Positions 12,189 through 21,426 of a DNA stretch of 64,000 bases are shown here, piece after piece (position 1 is the first letter of the stretch; each line of letters starts with the position of its first letter). Source of the DNA: Alisma plantago-aquatica (taxonomy: Eukaryota; Streptophyta; Magnoliopsida; Alismatales; Alismataceae); assembly GCA_963693085.1 (NCBI GenBank), contig OY856409.1, positions 293,422,058 through 293,486,057 of the forward strand, given 5' to 3'. Position numbers and translations under genes: made by a program. The notes below the pieces were generated by a model. The model was not told the DNA's origin, did not search any database, and worked only from the letters and a program-made list of their open reading frames with translations.

Positions 12189-13292
12189 GTGTTGTGGCTT
12201 GAAAAGGCTGAGGAGCTCTTCTTGTGGCAATGGAGTAGGTTGAAGTGGATACAGGATGGGGATAGGAATACCCATATGTATCATACTGCTTTTAAGAGGA
12301 ATGAGATGAAAGATTACATTCATACCATGAACAAGAATGATGGTACCCCGACTAGATCACCAGAGGAGGTGGTGGTTGAGGCTATCCTCTTCTACTCCAA
12401 GCTCTATGATTCTAATGATGTGGCATCCCTTCCCCAGGGTGTGTTTCCTCCTCCATGTGTCCCGGATCTGATGAACAGAGAGTTGTGTGGCCCTGCCTCT
12501 GAGGAGGAGATTAAAAGGGCTTTATTTTCCATTGAAACTGGGAAGGCCCCGAGTCTTGACGGGTTCAACGCTTTCTTCTTCCAAAAGATATGGGATGTGG
12601 TGAAGGTGGATATTTTCAATGTTGTGAGATAGTTCTTGGTTAGAGGGAATATGGTGAGAAGCCTCAACCATTCTTTTGTTAGATTGATCCCAAAGAAAAA
12701 TATGGTTCATTCCCTTAATGACCTACGACCTATTGCCTATTGTGGTGTCGTCTACAAAGTTATTGCTAAGCTTTTGGTTTCCAGATTGAAGAAGGTCCTT
12801 CCTGATGTTGTTTCCCCAGCCCAGTCAGCATTTGTGAGAGGTGGGAACTTGTCAGATAGTACTCTACTGGCCTCTAAATTTATTTTGGGTTTTGGAAAGA
12901 AAGTGGGGTCTCGTAAAGCATGTGTCAAATTAGACATTGCCAAACCATATGACCTTGTCAGGTGGGATGCCCTCAAGCACATCATGATGGAGTTGGGCTT
13001 TTGCAAGAGATGGGTTGACTTGATCATCGAATTTGTTTCTTCTACATCCTTCTCGGTGCTTATGAATGGTGTACCCTATGGGCTCTTTAAAGCCTCCAAT
13101 GGGTTGAGACAAGGTGACCCTTTGTCTCCCCTCCTCTTTTCTCTCATCACGGAATCCTTGACCATCCTGGTTGATGAAGCCTTTACTGCAAAGAAGATGA
13201 GGACCTACAAACAAGGCAGGGTGAAGGTGCTCCCACACCTCATTTTTGTCAATGATGTGCTATTTTTCCTCTTTGGACTGCTAAGACGTTGA
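12189..13292 (+). pseudogene. LINE ORF2 reverse transcriptase, active site mutated
   Basis: Two frames cover the RT, split by a stop at 12630. Landmarks in order are 'WLKWIQDGDRNT' (pre-RT), 'GKAPSLDGFNAFFFQKIW' (~12545), 'RPIAYC...YK.I.K.L..RL' (~12730), 'QSAFV.GGN..D..LLA', 'KLDIAKPYDLVRWD' (~12930, first catalytic Asp present) and 'GLRQGDPLSPLLFSL' (~13110). The FADD box is FVND at ~13245, so the first of the two metal-binding Asp is Asn. The frame breaks about 30 bases later. The enzyme is inactive. Confidence 0.88.
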
Positions 13293-13315
13293 AACACTTG
13301 TGAATTGTTTAAAAG

Positions 13316-14488
13316 TTGTTTGTGAACCTCACGAGCCTCTTCATTAGTGAGCTGAAGTCCAGAATATACCTATCCAGATCTTGCGGCTCTAGGAGGGGGA
13401 GGTTGAGAGACATTATCGGTCTACCCCTTGGTCTGTTTCCCACCAAGTATCTCGGCATCCCCATCAGTGGGGATGTGACAAGGGGTAAGGACTTTGCAAT
13501 GTGTGTGGACAATCTCTGGGACACTGTTGCCAAGTGGATGGGGTTGTGGCTTTCTCTGGTGGGCCACCTAGTCTTATTGAGGTCTATGATTAACCCCAAG
13601 ATTAGGTACTAGTGTAGTCAAGCTTAGATGCCAGTCTTTATCCTAGACAAGATGAGATCCATAGTTGCATCTGTTATTTGGGGCGGGAAGCACCATGTTA
13701 TTCCTTGGTATACGCTGGCTAGAAGCTATAAAAAAGGTGGTCTCAACATTTTCAACATGCCTACCTTAGCTGCTACAGCTACCTACAGGCGGATCGATTG
13801 TTTCCTTAGGAACAGTGGATCGATGTGGTCTTGGTGGATGAAAGAGAGATATGGAGACAACCTTGATGTGATGGCTCTTGGGTGGTGCTCTATTTCTTTG
13901 GAGTATGTGTGGAAGATGGAGACCTGGAACCTGCATGATCCTACCTTCAAGCCAAGCTCTACTCTCTCCTTCCATACTCTGTAGGTCCCTTGGTTCAACA
14001 TGACATGGCACAAATATCACAAGCCTGAGTGGAGTTGTTGCTTGTATCTGTGTGCCCTAAGGAAGCTACCCACCCTGGATAGGATTAGGGTGTGGGGCTT
14101 GACCTCTAGTTCTATCTTCTATCTTTGCAAGGAATGGGATGAGAGCTACGGACACCTATTCTTCCAGTGCCCTTATTCGAAGTACTTGTAGTGTAGGTGG
14201 ATCCTGAAGATGGGTTGGGGTGGGTGTCCCCCTTCGAGCCTAGATGAGAGTATTCATTGGATTATGGAGAAGAAGACCCAATCGAGTCATTTTGTTGGTC
14301 TTAGTCTCACTGGGTTGTGCTACGGTATCTGGGAGGAGCGAAACTATAGAGTTTGTGGTAAGGGTGAGTGTGACACCCTTAGCTTGTTAGATCTTTTTGT
14401 ATATAATCTGGGTATGGTGGTTAAAGCCAAACCCAATATCGAGGTTGGGGTTGGGAATGAGGTTATGAGACAGTGGGGTTTTTGTTGA
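13316..14488 (+). pseudogene. LINE ORF2 C-terminal region with zf-RVT
   Basis: Four successive open pieces read the post-RT region. They contain 'YLGIPISG', 'WLSLVGHLVLLRSM', 'IWGGKHHVIPW...KKGGLNI' and 'LRKLPTLDRIRVWGL', then the zinc-binding tail 'ESYGHLFFQCPYSKYLW' near 14140. A final Trp-rich segment (14210-14488, '...GLCYGIWEERN') ends at TGA. No RNase H follows; only ~75 bp of trailer precede the A tail, so its absence looks original rather than deleted. Confidence 0.82.
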
Positions 14489-14584
14489 CTTACCCACCTG
14501 TATAGTATACAGGGCTTTCCCCTATACTTTCTTTTGATATTATAGTGATATTTTACCTACTCCAAAAAAAGATACATATGTTCA

Positions 14585-15287
14585 ATGTATATTAGGTCAG
14601 TTATAAGTCCCGCATATAGGAAGTATCTATCCATAATATAAAAAAATAAATTAAAAATAAATAAATAATAAGAAGTTCCGACCATATACCCAATCGAGCA
14701 CTAGACACGTCTGATGATGGCAATAATTTTTCACTACCTAACTTGAGAATTATTCAAAATACTATTATACCTATCATTTATGGTTCACATTAAATATGAC
14801 ACGCTTATAGTTGGATAAAAAATTTAACATATAATTATCTACTAGAAAAAATGTCCAAGTCCCGAAAACAACTATGGAAACTCGATATGCATTGCATGCA
14901 TGTGTCAGTATGTGGTATACATACCTACTCTAGTCCTTGTAAGCATATGTCCCTTAGCTCTGCTATAATTAAGAATCAACATCATCTTAAAGGTTGGAAA
15001 TCTCACACCAAAAGTCCTTTTTTTGCACTATACATGTTGCATTGCACCTTCCTATGGTTATTTTTGTTAGACTTAATTCATGATATGGATCTAACAATGC
15101 CCCCATAGAGTGTAAAAAGGAAAAATAAAGATGTCATAATAGGGTTTTTGATGATGGTACTCTAGGTCTCAATCACCACTAAATCTTTATAATATAGTCA
15201 TTATAGATAACTATAGAACACACATCTTAAACCTAAAATTGAGCATAAAAGGGTATATTCTTGAAGATATTAATAAATTCTATGTAA
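14585..15287. other. AT-rich spacer, nothing recognised
   Basis: Low-complexity AT-rich DNA. An 85-codon plus frame (14851-15108) has no recognisable motif. 'acaatgcccccatag' near 15095 resembles a purine tract/LTR boundary seen on the opposite strand, but there is no supporting LTR. Confidence 0.4.
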
Positions 15288-15423
15288 CATCCTGTAATGC
15301 ATGTGCCCACTGCCCAAGGCTCTAGCAGAGTTTCAGGAATTACGACTGGCCCCACAGACCACCACTAGCCTTAACTGCACACTTTTGTCCACTCACGCGC
15401 AAGCCAGGATCAACTTCCCGACT

Positions 15424-15509
15424 GGTCACCCATCCTAGTACTACTCCAAGCTGAGCACGCTTAACTATGGAGTTCTTTAGAGATGGGCTTCCGGAAAAGG
15501 AGGTGCACC
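15424..15509 (-). ncRNA. 5S rRNA-derived block in Cassandra left LTR
   Basis: The minus strand reads the 5S internal promoter: 'AGTTAAGCGTGCT' (A-box region), then 'GTAGTACTAGGATGGGTGACC' split as box C, in the 5S order and spacing. The 5' part has diverged from 5S ('GGTGCACCTCCTTTTCCGG'). It is a retroelement promoter relic and not a ribosomal gene. Confidence 0.9.
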
Positions 15510-15822
15510 TTGGTGATATGGGTAGTCCAATCATTCCTTTTAAGATCATGTTTTCCGAGGCCTCAAATCTTGGGATGTTACAATCTCCCCCACTTAGACT
15601 CTTGACGTCCTCGTCAAGGCTCAACTATATGGCCTCATAATCTGACCCCATTTCAGTGCAGACCCACAATGGCCCATGGACACCCAGCTCCCGTCCACGG
15701 CTACCAGCGCAAGGGCGGCTCCATCTCGTCTCTATGGATAGCCCTTTCCAACTTGCCTGGACCGCACGGCTCAAGACTGGCATGCCACATGCCCATGTGG
15801 GCCCCACCTACTGGAGGGTTTA

Positions 15823-15836
15823 TGGCTCTGATACCA
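15823..15836 (-). promoter_or_regulatory. Cassandra tRNA-Met primer-binding site
   Basis: Minus strand TGGTATCAGAGCCA, two bases from the right LTR edge. It matches the 3' end of plant initiator tRNA-Met, the usual Cassandra primer. Confidence 0.9.
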
Positions 15837-15969
15837 TTTGTAATGCCTGGGCCCACTGCCCAAGGCTCTAGCAGAGTTTCAGGAATGACGACTGGCCCTA
15901 CAGACCACCACTAGCCTTAACTGCACACTTTTGTCCACTCACGCGCAAGCCAGGATCAACTTCTCGACT

Positions 15970-16055
15970 GGTCACCCATCCTAGTACTACTCCAAGCTGA
16001 GCACGCTTAACTATGGAGTTCTTTAGAGATGGGCTTCCGGAAAAGGAGGTGCACC
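15970..16055 (-). ncRNA. 5S rRNA-derived block in Cassandra right LTR
   Basis: Same 5S-like block as in the partner LTR, offset by 546 bp and essentially identical. In the 5' LTR position it could act as an internal RNA polymerase III promoter, as proposed for Cassandra generally. Confidence 0.9.
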
Positions 16056-16130
16056 TTGGTGATATGGGTAGTCCAATCATTCCTTTTAAGATCATGTTAT
16101 CCGAGGCCTCAAATCTTGGGATGTTATAAT

Positions 16131-16181
16131 AAAAATTTGGACCATTTCTTGATTTGTGTGTGTCATCCTTGTGCAGGGGCC

Positions 16182-16213
<32 letters not shown>

Positions 16214-16233
16214 TCGGATGTCTCCGAAGAGAC
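16131..16233 (-). ncRNA. U6 snRNA full-length pseudogene
   Basis: The minus strand reads plant U6 from its first base (GTCTCTTCGGAGACATCC, 16233) through 'GATACAGAGAAGATTAGCATGG' to 'GGTCCAAATTTTT' (~16131), about 102 nt plus the U tail. Compared with the usual plant sequence as I recall it, three CpG sites have become CpA (GCACAAGG, ACACACAAATCAAG). One C-G pair of the 5' stem has become T-A on both arms, keeping the stem. No upstream sequence element or TATA box exists, because the 5' side is LTR. It is therefore a retro-copy and not an active gene. Confidence 0.92.
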
Positions 16234-19200
16234 ACCCAGATTTTTATATCACATGAGCGGAAGCAAATTTTTTTTTCTGGGAGTGTCACAAATATGATAA
16301 CCATTGCAATAAAAGTAAATGAAACACTTTGCAAAACTAGTAAAACGGATTCATACATAGCTTTTTGTCAACATAAAACTACATCATGTTTATGTATAAG
16401 TTCATAATAAAAAGATGTCAATACTCAGGATCATCTAGGTAGATGGCACCCCACTAGGCAAGCTTGAAAGTCTCTTAGGCCTTTGCTGGTCCCTTTGTTT
16501 TTCAATTGCTCCAAAACCTATGGACATCGCGTCTCCAGCCATGCATTGGGAAAAACAGTCGTTAGAGTAAGTGGCATGAGTATTCTAAAATATACATTGC
16601 TAAGGAATTGAAATATTACAAAAGATTCTTGAACATCATAAATATGAAACGAACATTTAACTCTGATTAAATCTAGAAACATATTATCTCTTATTACTCA
16701 AACTCTTATTTTCTATTCTTTCTTTTCTAGAGACCTATACTCTGGGTCTCATGGCTTACGCCAAAGTGTCTGGATCATAAATATCTTATCTGAATTCCTC
16801 TCATCACACTCGTGGATGAGATTACAGACATGCTCTAATCTTAAGTATCTTTTATGTACGATTTTTAATCTATTTGTGGCCACCATTATACAATAAGTCC
16901 TCCTCTGTTGACACCGAAGTGTCCTCTATGGTGCAACGCACCCTCTGTTGGCACAACGTGCCCTCTGTTGACACAGAAGTGTCCTCTATAGTGCAACACA
17001 CCCTCTGTTGGCATAACATGCCCTCTGTGACACCCGCAGTGTCTGGCGCAACGCGCCCTCTGAATCATCCCGGGACTCTCTGGTGAGGACTTATTATATA
17101 ATGTATTATGTGAAGGTTTTGAATTAATTATCTTAAGTCTATCTTTACTAAACTCTGAATCTAAACTTATCTGAAACTGAGTACTCAACACGTACTTAGT
17201 TTTGAATCTGAAATCTGAATGTGAATCTCTGCTCTTTAAAATCTGAATCTGAATCTTTTCTCTTATATTATGCACTAAATCTATATATGAATGAAAACAT
17301 GTACCTCAATTACTACATAATTGAGAATGGGTCCATAACCCTTATCATGTATCTTTATTCTATATCAGTCTACCCCTACAATGAGTAGTCCAAGTCTGAC
17401 TCTAAACCTGATGTTCTCATTATATGGGTAAAGTTTATTCTGGAACTCTGAGTTGGTCAAATTACTTTACTTATACCAATTATATGATAAATAAATCTAA
17501 TGTCTTATGAGAAAGGATCTGAACTAAATATGGATATACAAAGTATATGAGAGTTCTCAAGTATCAAATATCTATAAGAATGTTATTTCTGACAAGGTGA
17601 CTCAATTTCTATAAAATCTCATTATGTCTGATCTCAATACACTCGTATAACTTAAATCTTAAATCTTAAAGTAGAAATCATATAAAGTCTCATCCTACGA
17701 TCTTAATCATGACTTAATGTCTCATAATTTGATAATATCATCATAACCTCATGTTACAACATATTCAGATCCCAATAGTACCTTTATCTTGAAAATTGGG
17801 CCATGGTCTACCATGTACATCACTCATATTCTCACATGATATTTAACTTCTTAAACACTAATCTTGCTAAGGAACCCATTTCACTGCTTAATTCTTATAT
17901 CGCTACATATATAAGAAACCTTGATGACATGTTCCTACTTGAATTCTTATCAAACCATTATATCTATTAATGAGAAGAATCTTAACAATATGTTCTACTT
18001 GAAATCTCAATACCTGATTACATATATGTATATATAAGGGACACTACTAACATATTTACACTTAAAATCCTAATACATGGTTATATCACATAACCATGGG
18101 AGGGTGGCAGACTTATTTTTGTTTCATATCTCGTAGTCTTGAGTATCCATATGGAATATCTTTAAGGAATATGATAGAAATATATGCTCTTATCCTTCTT
18201 ATGAACTTAACTCGTAATCTAGAATCATTCCGTGAATCATCACTACTTAAGGTGTTGAGTATATGAAATTCTACAATCATCAGGACATAAAATCTTTCTT
18301 ACATATTTAACGTAGAATGTAGGGCATGAAGGTCTTATCTAAGAAGCATGAAAATGTACTTGTTTTGATAAACATAAATACTCATGGGCATGAACCACTT
18401 ACCTCTTGTACAGATGGCATCGATAAGGAAGTCTAGACTCCAAGTTCTATAACTTTAATAATCTGGATATCATCATAGTTTTATCAGTCCAAGCCTATAT
18501 TCTCTCTTTCTATTTCTAAATCTCAAAACCCCATCTTCCTAACTACATATACCAACTTAGGGTTCTTATTTAGACTAAAAATAACTTTAATCTAAAATCA
18601 CCATAAAATATTGGCATTAAAATAAAATAAAACTCATACTATATAATAAGTATTATCTTTATACTCAAATAAGACATAAATCGTCTTATGCACTAATATG
18701 AACATATACTTCATATAATGAAAATAATTCTCAAACATAGTCACATATTCTAAACTTACTGACTCAATTAGGAAATCAAAGTAGAATACCATCACATTAC
18801 TAATATCAGGCCGAATTGGCCATACATATATCACTTATAGTGTTAGGATAATCATTTATTATTCTTTCATAATGGCTACTCGTCTAAAACTAAATACTAA
18901 TATTATAGCACAAGAAACTTCATCAAATCTCTAGAAAAGTATTCATATAATGTAGGAATGACCATGTGTTAAAATATCAGGTCATTTAAAAATCATATCA
19001 TGGGTGAAATACCCAAAATACCCCTATTAGGGTTTATATCAAAATCTCAATAAAACTTCATATAATAGAGATCAGACTTTGAAATCATGTTAAGAATATC
19101 ATAATACACATTTAATAAAATGTACATGAATTTCTAAATTCGTTTGCTATTTTTAATTGACAAAACATCAAAATCATTTAGTTTTAGCTACCCAACACAT

Positions 19201-20690
19201 AATAAATAACATACGTACAAAACACATCCTGGAGATATTTTTAGAATATAGTACCTTCGAAAAGATTTCTATTGATACCTTATATGTCCATAAAGGATAA
19301 TGAAATCTCAAGTTATGATTTTTTGAATATGTTACCTCATCATCCATTCTTGGCCTTCGGAAGTCGATCCAACGGCTTAGGGGCATCAACAAATTTCCTC
19401 AGCCCAGGCTGATCCGCCTTCTTCACCCGATGGAAAGGGGGTGTTTTCCCCTGTTTCACGCCCAAAACAGAACGGCGGTTTGGAGATCCCGGCGGCTGGT
19501 GACCATGGCATCCGTGCGCGAGGTGAAGCCCTCTTTGGCTGCGGCTTGGCTCGCTTGGATGGGTGGCGCCGCCGATGGTAAAGGAAGGGGGCACGATCAA
19601 AGGTCAAAGTGGAAGAATCGATAGCCACCGCCTATAGTCAGCCTATCCATCCCCCCCTCTCGATCTCCTTTTCTACTTCACTGTTTTGTGTTAAACCCTA
19701 GATCTAGGCGTGTGACAGCCTACCCTAGAGATTTGTGCTGTTTTTATAGCCTTCGATCCGAAGACGGCTGTGTGGATTCCTCCCTTCAAGGAGGCTCTGC
19801 TCGGACCCTGAAAACAGGGGTCGCGGCCTCCAGTCTGCGTGGAATGGGGTCGCCCCCTTTTTATTTTCTTCTTCTTTTGCATAAAAGTCCACATTAAAGA
19901 AATAATTATTATGTCCACATACTAATTTCATTTGAGTCCAAACTTTGGAATTGAGATGTTATTTTCATTATCTTTCTTTGAGTATGAGATTAGGTCAAAA
20001 CTAAATAGATAGACACTCCACATTTACTTTTTAAGTAAAAACTAGATAAATACCAAATTAATTATCTAGGTTTCTAGATAATTTAAAATCATTCAAAATT
20101 TTACTGATAACCTTACATTTTAATTCTACATCTATGAAAAATATCTTGAGCATTTATCATGACCATGAAACACTAAATCTCCAAATTTGCACTCCAAGGA
20201 CCCATATGTAAGCTATGATCGTCCCAAATGAGCTAAAATTGGACTCTCGGGCACATGGCGCATTCCATGGTCTTACAAAGGGTCCATGAGCTTAATTATA
20301 TTCCAAATCATGAAGATAAGTCTTAAATCAATATAATTTCTCAATTGAAGCTCAAGTATGACTGGTGTGAGATCAATATCTCTTTAGTTACATAACATGA
20401 AGACCTAAGATAGGTCTAAGGCTCAAACCATGAACTTGACTCATCATATTATATATTCGTCGCCTTATTGTTCATAGGAATAATTCATTTGTATTCATAT
20501 ACAACCGACTACAATCATACACATTTAATTCATTATGTGTATATTGGTTGATGAGATGGCTTGTATTACACATTTTGTGAACTTAATTACGTACCTATCT
20601 ATGATTATGTTCATTACATCCCTTGGCATGACTTTACGAGCAAACCCCACATTAAAGGCTTACTTTAGCTATGAAATTGAGGATGTTACA
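16232..20690 (-). repeat. 3' long LTR (4.46 kb), outer end fused to U6
   Basis: It aligns along its full length with 21431-25891. The outer four bases (TACA on the minus strand) are missing: LTR ends ...GGGTGT and continues as CTCTTCGG of U6, with GT shared by both. The LTR contains no convincing gene. Small frames (for example 18634-18834, 19174-19392) are the same in both copies and match no family. A GC-richer island at about 19360-19860 contrasts with the AT-rich rest. Confidence 0.9.
16910..17057. repeat. Array of eight small palindromes in the 3' LTR
   Basis: Successive units are GACAC-CGAA-GTGTC, GGTGC-AAC-GCACC, GGCAC-AAC-GTGCC, GACAC-AGAA-GTGTC, a degraded AGTGC-AAC-ACACC, GGCAT-AAC-ATGCC, GACAC-CCGCA-GTGTC and GGCGC-AAC-GCGCC. 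Most spacers are variants of CCTCTGTTG or CTCTATG, giving a period near 20 bp. Stem bases differ between units but stay paired. Confidence 0.93.
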
Positions 20691-21426
20691 ATTCTACCCA
20701 CCTTAAAATAAATTTCGTCCTCGAAATTTCTCTAGGCTACTACCCACCTTAGGGTTCTGCTTACCTCTTAATTTATTGTAAGTCACACTTATGTTCAAAC
20801 TTTTTCATGAAAAGGGATATGTAATGTATTTCACTAAATGATTATGTGAGCATTATTTGTTACCTTGGTCTATTACTCAACTCATACTTAAGGTCTATGA
20901 AGTTGAACTGGTCTCTACACTTAGGGCATCTGACTCAACCTTGTCATGAATTTCAAACATTAGTTGCACATGAATGTCTAATCTAAGGTCCTTTAGGTAA
21001 CTCCTACATTCCTAGATATGTGGTGATCAGGCACATACCTAGAGATGTGGGATCATGAGATGCTATCTCTCACTCACCCACTGATACATGTGTCCCATAC
21101 CACATGGACCAGTAAGAAATGAGAGATGCATAAAAGTCTAGTGCCTATGATATTCCTCTTCAATTCTCAATTGGCTGGCCATAACCATTGAGGATGGAGA
21201 AGCAACATCATTAGCTAGGGTTAGGTTGAAAATGAGGCCTAGAATATAAACATTTCTCTTGGACATCTCTATTTCTCCTAAGGTGAAAACTATTGGTCAT
21301 TCTAGGTCATTGTATCGTTCTATGGAAATCTATCCCTGAACTCTAATATCTTATCTTCATCATAGGGTGACTATGAGAATCATATTCTGCCTAGTGGCCA
21401 TTTACCAAATTGCTCTGATACCATAT
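20691..21426 (-). other. Internal domain of the long-LTR element, non-coding
   Basis: 736 bp between the LTRs. It holds the purine tract (20691-20705), the TTTCGAGGACGAAATTT pol-end relic (about 20707-20733, minus) and the primer site (21411-21423). I see no gag, zinc knuckle or pol motif between them. It must have depended on another element for all proteins. Confidence 0.85.
21411..21423 (-). promoter_or_regulatory. tRNA-Met primer-binding site of long-LTR element
   Basis: Minus strand TGGTATCAGAGCA, separated from the LTR end (TTACA) by ATA. It is the same primer class as Cassandra 5.6 kb away. Confidence 0.9.

Larger units (their letters stand above)
9692..14584 (+). mobile_element. Full-length plant LINE with TSD, no RNase H
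   Basis: The element body is 9708-14570 (about 4.86 kb). A 7-A tail at 14564-14570 ends it. The TSD is AAGATACATCTGTTCA (9692-9707) against AAGATACATATGTTCA (14569-14584), 15 of 16 identical, the first two A being shared with the tail. It begins with a C/T-rich leader (GACCTCCTCTCTCT), followed by ORF1 (DUF4283 and zinc knuckle) and ORF2 (endonuclease, RT, zf-RVT). ORF2 ends about 75 bp before the tail with no RNase H. The LINEs at 7.0-8.6 kb and 57-63 kb do carry RNase H, so at least two LINE lineages are present. Confidence 0.92.
15293..16128 (-). mobile_element. Cassandra TRIM retrotransposon, two LTRs
   Basis: This is a non-coding terminal-repeat retrotransposon in miniature: two 290-bp LTRs (15293-15582 and 15839-16128) around a 256-bp centre. 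Each LTR carries a 5S rRNA-derived block on the minus strand. The tRNA-Met primer site (TGGTATCAGAGCC, minus) lies beside the right LTR, and the polypurine tract (GTGGGGGAGATTG, minus) beside the left, so transcription runs right to left. The LTRs differ at about 7 of 290 positions by eye. The right LTR begins TATAAC on the minus strand where the left has TGTAAC, so its TG end is mutated. Confidence 0.93.

Noticed and set aside
15281..15292. TGTAACATCC just left of Cassandra as the start of another LTR
   Set aside because: It resembles the LTR start wording, but nothing before or after supports an element there; I treat its last five bases as the target duplication and note the resemblance as a caution.
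15424..16055. Genuine 5S rRNA genes
   Set aside because: Only the internal promoter region resembles 5S; the 5' half is unrelated and both blocks lie inside matched 290-bp LTRs, which is Cassandra.
16131..16233. Functional U6 snRNA gene
   Set aside because: No upstream sequence element or TATA box can exist, because LTR sequence starts at the first U6 base, and three CpG positions have decayed.
19386..19931. GC-richer frames in the long LTR (repeated at 24587-25132) as a captured gene
   Set aside because: Frames on both strands are short, shift between the two LTR copies and match no family. It may be a promoter or leader region, but coding use is unsupported.
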